From positions 15,999,579 through 16,063,578 of the forward strand of contig OY829652.1 of the NCBI GenBank assembly GCA_963691815.1: a stretch of DNA of 64,000 nucleotides. The letters are read 5' to 3'. Each line of letters starts with the position of its first letter. Position 1 is the stretch's first letter. The notes beneath the pieces were generated by a model. The model saw only the letters and a program-made list of their open reading frames with translations. It had not been told where the DNA came from and searched no databases. Both the position numbers and the translations under genes were made by a program. Origin of the DNA: Echiichthys vipera (lineage: Eukaryota; Chordata; Actinopteri; Perciformes; Trachinidae). Shown piece after piece: positions 11,255 to 24,474 of the stretch.

Positions 11255-13653
11255 CATACTACATAATCCCCTACTATAAATACTTTACCTTGAAAAACGA
11301 ATATACACTGAGTAGACTGTATATAATAGAATGAAAAAAAATCAAGTATAAGTAGTACAATATACAGCTTACATAAACAGAACTAAGTGTATTGAGACTC
11401 AATTAACCAGTAGATAATGGACTAGGAAAATATCTGATTAGGTTTTGTTCCTGGTTCAGAGTTCAGGAAAGGTTCTTTAAAGCAGTCAATGTATAGATTC
11501 ACATTCAAGGAATTAATCAGTAGATATATTTCATTAACATAGTAGTTCCCTATCAAGTAAACTGTCATGAGTGTGTTCCTTCTTTGCACCATGGTCATTT
11601 CTCAGGAGTTTTTCTACTTTACTGTTGTTGAGTGTTTCTGCACTGCTTACTGTATAAATAAGTCACATCACACTACGATCCAGACTGTCTGTGTGTGAGC
11701 AATGTAATGATGTGAGCGTAAACACATCTCTGTCTCAGTTTGCAGGAATTGATGTACGCCTGTGCGACGTTGGTGAGACTATTCAGGAGGTCATGGAGTC
11801 CTACGAAGTGGAGATAGATGGGAAAACATATCAAGGTAATCTGAGGTTGTTTATCATCTTGCACAGGTTTAGTGCTGCTTCCTATTTATTAAACCTCTGT
11901 ACGGTGTTCTCTTTATAGTGAAGCCAATCAGGAATCTCAATGGCCACTCAATCGGACAGTACAGGATACACTCAGGGAAGACAGTCCCTATTGTTAAAGG
12001 CGGAGAAGCCACCAGGATGGAGGTTTGTACAGCAGCGAATGCACTCGAAATATCGTTTCATCTGAACCAAATGGGGTTGCTACTAGAATCTGGAGAACAC
12101 TGCAGCCTCTTTTTACTGGAGTGTCTGAAATTAAACCTTTATTAGCTGCTTGACCTTGCATATAACTAAACCTTTTTTAATTCTGAAGTGTAATTGGAAG
12201 AACATGTGGCTGGTTAGGGTTACGACGGGGTGTGGAGAAGTGTTCTAATTCACTGATCTAACAGCTTCTTAGTCACCCTCTTCAGCACTTTAATTACACC
12301 TTTTAATGGAATTACCAGCCGCAACGAGCGTCAACACGTGTTAAAACTCCGGGCCCTCGTTTCATCGTAAGAGCACTGAATTGTGGGCATCGAGAGTTCA
12401 TTAAACTGCCGGTACTTCGCAAAGGAGAATCATTCTTACATTTCCCGAGACTACACTGAGATCCACGCCTGACTCACACCTGCACAGCTGCAGTACACGG
12501 CTGTATTTGGACAGAACTGAGCATTTTAATTGGCAAGTTGCTGAGTTGAGCATTTTACCTGATGGTTACAAGAGGGGAGGGGGTGCTGCTGAGGTGGCAG
12601 CTTTGCGTGTTGTATTTTTAGCTGAAGTGTATGTTGGTGTAAAAGGGCCATTACCCTCTTTGTGATCAGAGTGTGCACGGCTGGAGTGGCAGCTGGGTGT
12701 GCCACTGGGCTGCTAGCACTTTGACTGATTATCGGTGCAGTGAGAGAGGGTGTCGCAGTGTTATCAGCTAATACCACAGGGGCTCTGACAACAGCCACAC
12801 ACTGATAGAGATACAAAATGCCAATGAAACATAGCCAATCAACTGGCACGAGGCGCTCCTCCACAAAGGACTCTATACTGTCCTTAATAGACTGCACAAG
12901 AATATGTCAGCCACTGGCATTTTGAGGTTCTTATTAAATTTACTCTGTCCCCCTGGAGTTTTTTGTCCTTTTATTGTAACATCACACCCACTCAACCCTG
13001 AATAAAAGTGCATAGATACAAATATAGATATAGACCTACCAAATAACAGTGTTTTTTTTGTTGCCTCTCAGGAAGGTGAAGCTTACGCCATTGAGACGTT
13101 TGGCAGCACAGGAAGAGGTGCAGTCCACGATGACATGGAGTGCTCACATTACATGAAAAACTTTAATGTTGGACACGTACCAATAAGGTCCTGCTGCTTT
13201 CATCTTATACTGTAGCTGTATTGAAATGAAAAATATTGATATTGATATGATTCAGAGAATTATTTTTAGGTTGACTTGCTCCTCATATTCTGTCACAATC
13301 AGACTCTAATCCATCTTTCTAATAATGGAGACTGTTTACACCTACAGATTTGATCTCCAGTTTATCTCATTACTGACTCTGTGTTGTTACTGTGCTGCAG
13401 ACTTCCACGGGCTAAACATCTGCTGAATGTGATCAATGAGAACTTTGGCACTTTGGCTTTCTGCCGCCGCTGGCTGGACCGCCTGGGCGAGAGCAAATAC
13501 CTGATGGCATTGAAGAATCTGTGTGACCTTGGCATCATGGACCCGTACCCACCTCTCTGCGACATCAAGGGCAGCTACACCGCTCAGTACGAGCACACCA
13601 TCTTACTCAGGCCCACCTACAAGGAGGTAGTGAGCCGGGGAGGAGACTACTAA
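7416..13653 (+). CDS. metap2: Methionine aminopeptidase 2
   Basis: Cytosolic dinuclear-metal protease that removes the initiator methionine from nascent chains; also known as the eIF2-associated p67 and the fumagillin target. Exons: 7416-7560, 8314-8427, 8636-8698, 9412-9514, 9833-9994, 10247-10428, 10660-10754, 11739-11835, 11919-12022, 13072-13187, 13401-13653; 477 aa against 478 in human. Residues 1-105 are acidic plus poly-Lys blocks (KKKRRKKKR; a second Lys run from the AAG-rich exon at 8636-8698). The catalytic half keeps all metal ligands and the substrate histidine: CAAHYTPNAGD, KIDFGTH, IIDCAF, GHSIGQYRIH, AIETFGS and YEHTILLR near the C-terminus. The start ATG sits in ATCATGGCGG and begins MAELQLQHEV. 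The ortholog call is very secure; small exon-edge shifts are possible at exon 2. Confidence 0.97.
8229..8300. repeat. TG/CA-rich simple sequence in metap2 intron 1
   Basis: Imperfect 'tgtgtgtttgtgtg' followed by alternating purine-pyrimidine 'acacgtgcacatgcatgcgcg', ending about 13 bases before metap2 exon 2. Confidence 0.6.
11198..11251. repeat. (AT)n microsatellite in metap2 intron 7
   Basis: Nearly pure TA dinucleotides within an AT-rich 1 kb intron (10755-11738). Confidence 0.9.
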
Positions 13654-15799
13654 GCATGCGGCAAAACTCAAGGCGAACCAGGAAGAGCATGACAGCTCAA
13701 AGACTACAAACCTTTGCAGACTGATAGTGATTATGCAATATTTCTCTGATCTAAAGTCCCACTGCTTGAGTATCTTTAGACAATAATTATAGCAAGAGCA
13801 AAAGACTTGTGTCATGGCAGTAGCTTACTAGTATTTGTTTTCCAAATGATCAGGCCAATAGGCAAAAGGCATATCTTTAAGAAATGTAGCATTGTTTATT
13901 TTGATCTGCTGCTTTTAGGAAATATGCAAAAGAAATATATGCAAGAAACATGCAAAAAAGGCTTTGTCAAACATCTCGCCTCAAATGCTTTGCTTCATTG
14001 TGTTCAGATGAAATAACTGTAATGACATATTTATATTTCTATATTTCTTTGCTCTATTTTAATTTAAGGCAGTTTTGTAAGAAATACATTGTTACAAATC
14101 TTGCATTGATTACCGTGTGCATATTTATACATGCTTAATAGTTTAGCATACTTAATTACATTAACAATATCTAATGATGTTAGGGTGTATTTCTCTCTTT
14201 TAACCAAAGGAGGGTGGTACTAAAACATGGGTCAAACATCCGTCAGCCATCTGTATTAGTGAAGATATTACAGGAAGACACATCAGGCTATTTATAGCCT
14301 CATGCTTCAGCATAATGCCTCCATGGAAGGAAACAGTTCCCAGAAGCATTAAGAAAGAGAACACTGATGTGTAGTTTATGCAGTTTATATGGAAAAAGCC
14401 TAAGAAATAGCATGATAAATATCACACCTACAGCAGAGTAAATGAATGCATCCTACGTCACCACTTTGTCCTTTACAAGAAAATATCCAGCCCATTTTTC
14501 TCATTTTTGGTAAAGTCGTTGGGACAAGGACATGGGCGGTGATGTCATGTCCTAGGAATGCATCATGTCTCCTGTCAGAGTTTGTCTTTCTCCTTGGAGA
14601 AAGCGGACCAGACCTATTCTTAACCGGGCATGGCTGGAAAACAGCCTGTGGACTCTGGATCCGATACACTGTGATGTTAATAAATAGTCAGGCTTTTAAT
14701 ACATATTTATTTTGGGGAAGCAGGAGTCACAGGCCAAAAAGAGGAGCATATGTTAAGACACAAACACACTGGCTCCGTCAGGGTAGGGTTCGGAGAGGCC
14801 CTCTCGAGGGAATCATCCTCATGTAGAAGCAGGTCATATGAGGATAGCAGAAAATCTTCATAGAAACTCTGAAGTCTGATTGAAGCAAGCTAACAATGAC
14901 CAACTCTTGTAACCGAACCAGCTGTAAGAGCAAAGTCAATCCCAAGTGTTTTAGTTAGTTGCATGTACTCCAGACCTGAGAGGGTGAAGCAGAGTGTGAT
15001 TTGCTCTTGTCAGACAGCAGGCGGGCAAGTTTGTCTGAGCAAAGCAGAGCTGCTCAGATTAAGCCGCCTGATTCCTTTAATGTTTTTTTCATCCTCTCTC
15101 CTCATCCTACTTGTTCTGACCTGCACAGTCCCAGACTCCCTGCCAAGGACTTCAAGCAAATGCACAAAACCCACACTTGCACACATTCTGGTTTTGCCTT
15201 CATTCATGATTTATCTGCAGTATCTGGAATTCCAACATCAGCTTTGTATTTGTCTGTCTTTGATGACAGTCTTTATGGCTGGCTCTATTCTCTTTGACGC
15301 TTAAGTGACTGTAGTCTGGTGAGGTATATGCTCATTTCTACCACAGGTTAAATGTTCTCTACATGAAATACTGACAAAATGTGGGTTGGGATCGCCGCCA
15401 CGCGACTCTCATCCCAATATGTGAAATACCAATGGTTTTTCACGGCCACATGCACTAACATGCACGTGCAGCTGGACCATTTATCACAACAAACAACAGA
15501 GAAGCTCAGATTACAACACACAGAGGGAGAGGGGCTCCATTCTCTGCTCAGGATGCCATTACTCCACTATATCTTTACATAGAAAAAAAGTTGTTGGCTG
15601 CTATACGATGTTCTGAACATCGGGCACTGTGGCATTGTAGTTATTTCTTGGGGGTGTGGATAGAAAAAAACGGTGAAATCCCTGTAGTAGGCATGGGGTG
15701 CTTTCGTTTTAGTGTCCAAGCAATGCCTCTTTCAAACAGTCACATCGGATCATCCTCCGCTTCTCCGTCCATCTGTCTGCTGCAGTTCTTGGCGATGCC
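13654..15799. other. Convergent 3' flanks of metap2 and ntn4
   Basis: No supported coding exon. The metap2 3'UTR enters from the left and the ntn4 3'UTR from the right. A plus-strand AATAAA occurs at 14679-14684 and a minus-strand AATAAA at 14706-14711. They are the best poly(A) candidates I can see for the two genes, which would make the transcripts meet or overlap here. Short open frames in this stretch have no family resemblance. Confidence 0.45.
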
Positions 15800-18700
15800 C
15801 TACCGGCGGACACAGTCTTTTCTGAGGATGTGCAGGATTTTGCGTCCAAGGGTTGACTTCCACGGTTTAACCAGGCTCTTGGTGTTGATCAGCAGTCGGC
15901 CGGTCTTCCAGTCCTCATGACCAGCCACTACATACTCTGATCCTGGAGAAGAGAGAGCAGAGCATTAGCCTAAGTGTATTTAAAGTCTACTGAGAACTAA
16001 AGTGCACAGGAGAAAAAACATCACCTTGTGTAAAAAGAGCACACATCATTATATAACTATAATCAAATACTGTGCTGCTGTGGCTGGTCTGGATTTTTGA
16101 TGCCAGAAATGATTACTGTGAAAGTGTTAGATGTGAAATAGTCTCATAACAGAGAGGTTGCTCTAATCTTTGAGCTGTAAATGTCCAATCTAAATGAGTG
16201 ACGCGAGGATGCTGGCCCCCACTCAAAGCCTCTATGAACAAAGACAAAGATCCTCTATTCAGCAAAAAGCTGGCAGATTAATAAACATCTGCATTGTGAG
16301 CAATAAAGGTTTTCGTTGGAAGTGGCCGCAGCTGACCTGGGTTGAGGATGGGACAGGTACAGCCCTGGGTGGTCCAGGACTCTGGGTAAAGAGTGTCGCT
16401 TCCCCTCTGAATCTTCATCTGAGGGTTCTGGTACAATACTTTCTTGACCTTGACCCCCACCTCTGCATGGGAGCCTTTATCATGAGCGGACATTACCTTC
16501 ACCACCAGGACTGTCAGGGCAAACACAAACGTTACCAACTTTTATTATTTTGCACCATAGACACATTTCGAAGATTAAAAGATAACTCCACCAAAACAGT
16601 CATAAAATGTCTTCTGTGGCCCTGGAGGAGTTTTAGAAGTAGGAAAACAACCTACAAAAGAAGTGATGTCTTCAGGATTTTGTTTCTCAGCTTCGGTTTT
16701 GGAGACTGCGCATTTTGACACACAGCCTGCATTACACTGGGGCATTGCATTGAAAAAGATGTGGGTCGGGGAAAGTCTAGTGAAAAGATGCAATCGAGTT
16801 GCAACATGGGATCTGTAGGATCCAGTCTTGATCCAGGCTGTGGATAGTCAGATATCTTGGCCTCTGCTGCATCAGTTTTGACTTTGAGGTGCAATACTAC
16901 TTTTCTTTAAAGGCACCCTGTGTTGTTTCCAAGCACTAGTAGTGCTATGGAGCAATATTTGAAACATGCCAGTGTGCCAGCATAGGCAGGGGTGAGGAAG
17001 CAAGTAAACATGATTGTAAACATCACAGGTTTCAAATTTGTTTTATGATGGAGAAAGTGTAAATGTAGTTAGTAAGCTGTATTTTGTTTTACATTTTAAT
17101 TATCTATCAAATTATCTACTAATTATTTCTCTAATTATTGCAATTATCATATGCTTTTTACATAATTGTATTTTATTTTACATCTTAACCATCCATATTC
17201 ATCTGTCGAATATTTTTTTTTCTATTTCTATTTTCTTTTCTTTCTTTATTACTTTTATGATGGTATTGCTTCTTTTCTGTGTTGATTAGTTTTTCTTTGT
17301 CTTTGTAACTGACTTGTACATGAGGATGCCCCTCAATGATCTCTTGAGTATAATTAAAGTTTAAATAAATGAATGAAAATGTGTTTGTTTACAAGAAATC
17401 TCCACGGGCACCTTTAAGGAATCACCAAGTGGAACAATCAACATTTGGTATTTATTATAAGCAGATCTGATTGGTTTCAAGCAACCACAGACTTCATATG
17501 GTGTTGAATAGTCTTGCGCTCCTTCACTGCCATGATTGGCTCACATAATACTGAATCTCTGACTCCCTCTGTGAAATAGCACTTACCATAGTCATACTCC
17601 GCAGCACAGAAGAGTTTAGGGCTGTCAAGGGTTACTTCTACACACTCACATTTCTCTGGAAAAATGAAACATAAGCCATAAAATTCATATTAATCACTTC
17701 ATCATGATGTATAGATTTCAAGATCAAAACAGCTACATTTAATCTGTGTGGGCTGATGAGTGTGCAGTGCATTACGTGTGATGTGACCTGTGACTCACCA
17801 GAGTGGTGCAGTGCAGAGAAAAGCTCCTCTACCGTAAAGAGTGCCGTCTCACTATTATTGCTGCTGTGTCCCATGTGGCCGGTGGCTGTATAGGAGACCT
17901 CCACATCTGAGCTGTGCCGCAGAGGTAAAACCAGTCAGAGGCAGGGCTCCACTCAGTGTTAATCATGCAGAATGCACTCCACCTCTACACCATACATCAC
18001 TTAATCCAAGAACAAATACATATGGATATGGTATTAAGTCTTGGCTCTCACCCGTATATGCAGTCACCGGTGAAGGGGTCACAGTCCCCTGTGCAGTCAC
18101 ACAGACGGCATCCGTATTCATGAAGCCCCCAGTATCCCAGCATGCAGCTGTCACAGCGGGGGCCTCCGACACCGGGCTTACAAGTGCACTCCCCACTGCT
18201 AGGGCTACAGAGAGTGCTCTCTGCTGAGAGGACAGAGCCTACAGGGTGGCAGGAACAGGCTGCAGAAGAGAAGGGTGACAGAACAAGAGGAGTGCATGTT
18301 AACATTTCCGTTTGTAGGTCAAAAGACATGTCTCCTTTTCTGGTACAGGCCTAGAAGCACTCAGTATACATCATGAGCCTGCATGTATGCAAAGGACAAA
18401 CACACTTGTAGATGCACAAACAAACACATTTAGAGTGTACACAGTCAACACCCATGGCAATATAAAAGTTAACTGTATTTTATCATCCCCCTGTAGCAAG
18501 CAACAAGCCGGGAGTGTGTGCTCAACATGCTTTAAGCAGCTGCAGAAAAAACAAACGGTAAATCACTCTCTCTTCACTGTCAGACCTGCCGCCTGATGGT
18601 CGCTTGTTGATGACAGATAGATTTTTGTTACGGACTTGCTTCATCTGTTTCCAAAAAGGGCATGTTTGTTCTTAAAAAAAGCTCCAGCATGCTTGGTGCA

Positions 18701-21700
18701 GGGGGAGCAAGAATGGGAAAAATGTGCTTGCATGGTCCATGGGAAATTCCTCCATTGTTTGCAATTACAGTCACATTCCAAAACAGTGCGGTCTCCATCA
18801 TCCCTGTTAAGGAGCAGACTAGAGTCATCTTACTATCTCATCAAGGCAGTGACTCAGAAAGGTGCTGAGGCAAAATGCCCTTATCAAAGAGATCAATCTG
18901 CTTTTATCTGGAGGGTCAAAAGAAAAATCTAATTTCCATTACTGCCCTCAAAATATCAAACGCTCCCCCTCTTAATTGGAATTCTCTGCTGACATTCAAC
19001 CAGACAGAGTTATAGTTCAAGGGGGGAGAAAGGTACACTGTGAAGAAAAACATTTATGGTCCTTACCTTTGCAAGAGTCCGGGGCAGTTTTTGGTCGTCT
19101 GGGGTCTCTGAAGAAGCCCTTCTTACAGTTCTGGCAGTGACGGCCCTCTGTGTTGTGGAGGCAGTCGTCACACACGCCACCACTCCGCCATCCTGTTGCC
19201 AGCCACAACCCACGACTGAAGTGACAGCTCTTGGCATGACCATTACACTTGCACTCTAGGGTTAGATGGACATGTACAATCATAAACGTTGTTTCTTAGC
19301 TCGGCTGAACTCTTAAAGCCCTGGTGATGGCAGTGATAACTTTTACAGTAGCTGACATTAAAAAAGAGGAACTGCTCTGTTATTCATCATGCATGAGCAG
19401 GTTACATGTGATTTATGGGACTATATTCATTTTACGTCTACATGCTGAGTGTCCTATTCTGCATATGACTCTCTTGCCCCATCACTCACTCTGGCACTCA
19501 TGCGGTGTCCCTATGATGCCATTGGCAGCCTGCCAGGGTTGGTCATTGTAGAGAGGTGCACAGCGCTCGCAGTGGTCACCGGCTGTGTTATGTCTACAGA
19601 CACACTTGCCATGGACCTGCCAGGAAAACACCACAGAAAGAAACATATTCTTTTTATTGTATCTAAAACCTTGTTGAAATCTTCTCTTCTGACACAATGG
19701 TTACTGTTCTCTAATGTTTGTCACCCTGGGCAGGCTGGGTGGTTGTCATCATCCTATTGGTGTATACAATCTATGGGTGTGGAGACAATTTTAAAACATT
19801 TTGGCCCAACAAAGATCTGAGCTCCAAAACATTATCCATCTAAAGAAGTTTGTGGTCTGTAGTCAGTGTGCAGGCGTTACTCTTTGCCTTGCATCTACAT
19901 ATGATGTGCGTTATACTTCTTAAGTATTGCAACAGCTACATGCACACTGGTTACACACTGTGCAGAATATTACAGCCTTTGTGATATGTCTACACCCCCT
20001 TAGATCATGTTGGCAATAAGCTAGCGGTTCTATTTTCCATTTACAGCAAAGAGAATAAAATGATAGAGACTGCGGGGTGTTAAAGCATTAGCTTGAATAC
20101 CATAATTAATGTTTCCACATCCTTAAATCTCTGTAATGGTGGGTAAAACTGTGGCCTTCACTGCAGCCTTCAGCTTCAGCAGCGCATACCAGCGCACAGC
20201 TGAGTAACAAGGGAGTGGTGGGAACAAAACCCAAAACCCTCTATTCAGAATCTCACCACAAAAACAAATAAAAATGAAGACAAGATGAAGCTATTGGCAG
20301 ACTTCAGTGTGACACAACATCTAGTGCGTTTTCAAAACAGTAGAGCAAGAGATTTTCCTTGGTGGAGACTTGCGCATCTGCACGCTGTATGTTCACAAAA
20401 TTCAGCTCAAAATCACTCACCATGTTGTTGGTCTTCTGTTGGCTGGGTCGGTAGCCCCCAGCTGGTACACAATGGTCAGCATGTCCATTGCAAAGGCAAC
20501 TGCCTTTGACAATAAAATCATAGATGGCATAGTGGTCTGTGGGGAGAACAGTGGCACCAGGATGTTTGGCCTGGCAGGGACACTGCTGGCGCCGCAGCAG
20601 TCGGACTCTGAGGTTGGTGATCATGAGCTGGTCCTGTACACCTGGGCCATACGGATCCACTAAGTGCCAGGGTGACAACGCTCGATAGATCACCTGGAGA
20701 ATGAAGCAGAGGAGAAAATGTCTCAAGATCTGTTATTCCTGTTGTAAAAGCTGCTCTAACAAGTGAAAAAACTGACCGTAGACACACTGACAGGCCATGA
20801 CGAGAACATAAATTAAGTCAGTTTTCTCCTTTTTTCTTGGTCCACCAAATATAAAACAGGCATGAATCTGGTTCGCCTTTCATGCCCCCTCAAATAGCTG
20901 CTATTCCAGGAAAATCAGACTAGCTCCAATGTAAACATGGACAAATGTTCTTGTTCTGCCTCGTAAAGTTTTGTTGATCTTTCAGATACATCCTCTCTGC
21001 CTAAAATTAACTTAAATCTATCTAACTAAAAATCTATAAATCTGGACAAACATTATCTTCAGTACCCTCTTTTTTTTTTAATCAAATTGTGTGTGTTACT
21101 ATATTTTGAAAAGAAACTTCTGCTAACTTTTATCTTGAATTTAACTGGGTATTTTTAAGTCATTGCCTCCAAGAACCAACATTGTAACCTTTACTAAAAT
21201 GAAAAAAGTTTTTATGCCATTTTAATTTTATAGTCAACAATCTTGTATCATATTTAATACAGTCTGAAACGTCTCTTTTGACTGTGCACAAAAGACTTAA
21301 TGCTGTATCATAATGAATATATTTTGTACTATGACATCATGTGGTTAGTGATACAGTACAGACGTCAACAACGTCATCTGGTTTTACTGTATAATTATTA
21401 CACTTGACAAATAAGCTGGTGCTGATTTGCATTAAGAAAGGCCATATTTATACTTTAACTCATTACTACAAGCATATAGTTTAAACAAAATATATGATGT
21501 CTGTAGTGTTATTTTATTACTGACACTACATTTTCACAACATTTTGGAGATGTCTTTGCATGTTGAGCGACAGAGACACTAATTATAAAGGGTGAGGGGC
21601 TTACACAAGGGAGCTGACATACTGTAGCAAGACACATACTTGTTGCAAATACACTGCAATTATGAGATCAGATCAGACAAAGCCATATATTCATTCAGAC

Positions 21701-23613
21701 ATTCAACCAGAACCTCCCAACGCGGTCTGAGACTCTTTAGAGTAAAACAAATCTTTAGTAACCAATTAGAGTCTCTTTTTGACACCATCTGTGTGAATGA
21801 TCGGTCTGCTCATGAATTAACCAGAGCTGATTATGTGGCCCAAACCTCCCTGTGATGATGCAGCAGCTCCAAAAAATGCTTTATAGGAGCATCAGAGGTA
21901 AAAGTGAACATTGATATTCTAGCAAAGCAGTTTGCGGCTTAGAAGGTACATAAAAAGGTCTCCAGCAGCCCATCAGACGAGGTCAGTTTACAAAGCAACT
22001 GCTTGTTCAGTGGGTTGTGTGATATCAGCTTATAGTGCATCCCTGTGTCAATAAATGGACAACAAAAGCAGAGCAGATGGTGGAGCATTGTTGCTGGAAA
22101 GTGCCTGGTGAATGACTGGCAGCAAAAATGTATGTGGTCACTCCCAGATCTCAGAAATAAAATCAAGATCCAATATTGAATCGTTGTTTTTTTTTATCCT
22201 CACATCTCAAAGATTACTTATTAGTTTAGTTTTTTTTTTTTATTTCTTTTAGGGACCATGTACAATATGTATTGGTTACATAGTGTAAAAAGATGCTTTG
22301 TACCAGATTCTAGCTATTATTAGTGTATTTTTCATGAGTTTCATGCCAGTGAAAATACTGCTGGCAGGCAATTCTATATTATTGTCCGCAAACTTTCTGT
22401 GGAATCATATTGTGACAATATGATCATATTGAGTATCAGTTTTTCTAATTCTGTTGTTGAAATAAAGCATTTAGCTACTTTTAATAAAATTATAGGCTAT
22501 CCAAATGCACAACAGCTGTCAGTGTTTTATAGACATGAACAGCTTTGTGTGGTGTATAGGAAAAATGTCACATAAAGGATATTCGGAGCAGACCTTTCTC
22601 TTTGAGTAAATGTGCAGACACTGATGATGCCCACCTCACCTATATATTCAGTAAATTTACTCAGTAAAAAAACATGTTGTTAGTTATAAGTTATAATATT
22701 TTTTGCATTTACCTGCGGAAGCACGTATATTTATTTGGTCCCAAACCACACCCATCCCATTCCACATTGTCAAAATCACTCCCCACATGTTTCTAGACCA
22801 GCCACTGTCCTCACCTCTCCTCTGGTACAAGGGAAAGCTCCTGAATACTTGGAGGTGCAAGTTGCTCCACTCCGCCCGACTGGGGACCCCTCTGCCAGGC
22901 CAAACACCTCCTCACAGTCTCTGGCAAAATACCTGAGGGCCCTCCATGTGTGCCCGTGGTCTTGGGAGCGCTCCAGCACCATGGCGGCGGGGCGGGGTGA
23001 GCGGAACACCAGGATGAGATGGGTGAGGAGGAACTCCGTCTCCAGGTCGAGCTGGAGCGTCTCCCCCTTCACCCCCTGCGCAGACTGCCACCAAGTGTCA
23101 GGATAGCGGAAAGAGGAGTCACTCATGGCGGAGGGAGGGTGCGCTTGGCTGGGGAGAGCGGAGTTGCACTTGCTGCACTTTGCTGCCGAGCAGGACTCTC
23201 TGCTACGGGGGGAAGCTGTCTCTTTGTAGACGCAGTAGGGCTCCGAGGAGTTAGTTCCGCAGACTGACTGGGTTCTCAGCACTCTGCCCTGGGCCAAGTT
23301 GCCCATGCGGGGGTTGCAGGCTCGGCCGGAGCAGCGGCTCTCCAAAGCTGAACCTTTGGATTTAGACGTTTCTGTTAAAAGAAAGGTGTTTTTAATTTTA
23401 GTATAATATGAGAGAAAGTTAGAGACGATGAACTGAAGTTGTACAGCTACAAAATTCCCTTACTTCAAATATGCGCACTTGGGAAATAACCTACGACGTT
23501 TCCCAAATCATTCACGTCTTCATGAAGTGCGTGCGTAAAAGTTCAGACTCACCGACTGACAGGGGAGAGGATGCGCACACCTGGATAGTGACAAGTAAAG
23601 TCCACAGTCTCAT
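15800..23613 (-). CDS. ntn4: Netrin-4 (secreted laminin-related guidance and basement-membrane protein)
   Basis: Secreted netrin that binds laminin gamma chains and affects axon and vessel growth. Coding exons in order: 23553-23613, 22815-23371, 20421-20693, 19490-19616, 19067-19255, 18052-18259, 17799-17911, 17587-17655, 16337-16510, 15800-15942; 637 aa (human 628). Residues 1-19 are a hydrophobic signal peptide (MRLWTLLVTIQVCASS). Next comes a laminin N-terminal domain to about residue 260 (exon 2 has FRYPDTWWQS; exon 3 HYAIYDFIVKGSC). Three Cys-rich laminin-EGF modules cover about 262-455 (CNGHADHC, CKCNGHAKSC, CSCHPVGS). The C345C/NTR domain is about 512-637 with MSAHDKGSH, LYPESW, GCTCPILNPG and a final KDCVRR. 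All phases join. The introns at 16511-17586 and 20694-22814 are the long ones. Confidence 0.97.
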
Positions 23614-24474
23614 CCTGAAGCAGTTGTTCTTGAAGTCACCTGTCGTGTATTCCGCAATAGGAGCGCGCCCTCAACAGTTTGATCCAAGGATATCGGGTCG
23701 TCAATAATCCAACATGTTCCTTTTTCGATATAAAATAACTACTGACAACACAAATCAAGAAACTCAACTCCGGACTTGAGCGTGGATTTGTTTCTGTCTG
23801 TCATGGTGTGGCGTGTTAGACTTAACTCGCAGTGTCTGAGTGCTCTGCACTCTTTATCCTTACATTATTCCAGCCCACGCACTTCAGGGTTCAACTCGCT
23901 GCAGAGAGTTCATTGACATTTGGGAATATGAAGAGGTAAGTACCGCCCTCCTGTTCCTTTCTTCTCCCGGACGCCGCCCACGCCGGTCCCTAAAATCAGG
24001 CTTTTTAGAAGGCGCAAAACCATCTCTGGAAGACTTGTTGGCATACATATTTTAAAGTGGATGTTTTGATTGAGATTATGTGACACTTTGTAATCCATCC
24101 ATATTTTCCCCATTTATGAACAATCATCTAGCCTCAAACTAATAAATGATTATTTGACCCTAGAGCAGCATTCCTGCTCTGCATTCCTCAGTAAAAACCT
24201 ATAATGAAATAAGGTAGTTGTCATCAGATTCCGAGTAGAAGAGCACAGGTTCAAAACAATAAGTGACATTTAGAGTGCCTCCACAAACCAACCGGGCACT
24301 CAAACGCTGACCGACGAGTAATCATTGTGTTGCATTCCTGCCACATATCACCACTTGCTTCTAACTGCCACTCATTAACCACGCTTTACCTGCCTCCTCA
24401 GACAGACAACAACCCTGGACCTGAGGGGTCGCGCAACCCTTGACCCCAATAATCTTCAAGTTGCAGACCAAAAC
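23614..24474. other. ntn4 5' flank
   Basis: Upstream (minus-strand sense) of the ntn4 start. I see a short leader but no coding exon and no clear TATA box. Further right the sequence is unique-looking and non-coding up to the TTAA element. Confidence 0.4.

Noticed and set aside
16194..16718. 174-codon plus-strand frame
   Set aside because: Antisense to ntn4 exon 16337-16510 and its introns; no similarity to a known family.
22776..23371. Start of ntn4 at an internal ATG in exon 2 (an ESRCSG-preceding start)
   Set aside because: That frame begins at a non-ATG codon and lacks a signal peptide; the upstream exon at 23553-23613 gives ATG plus a hydrophobic leader and joins in phase.
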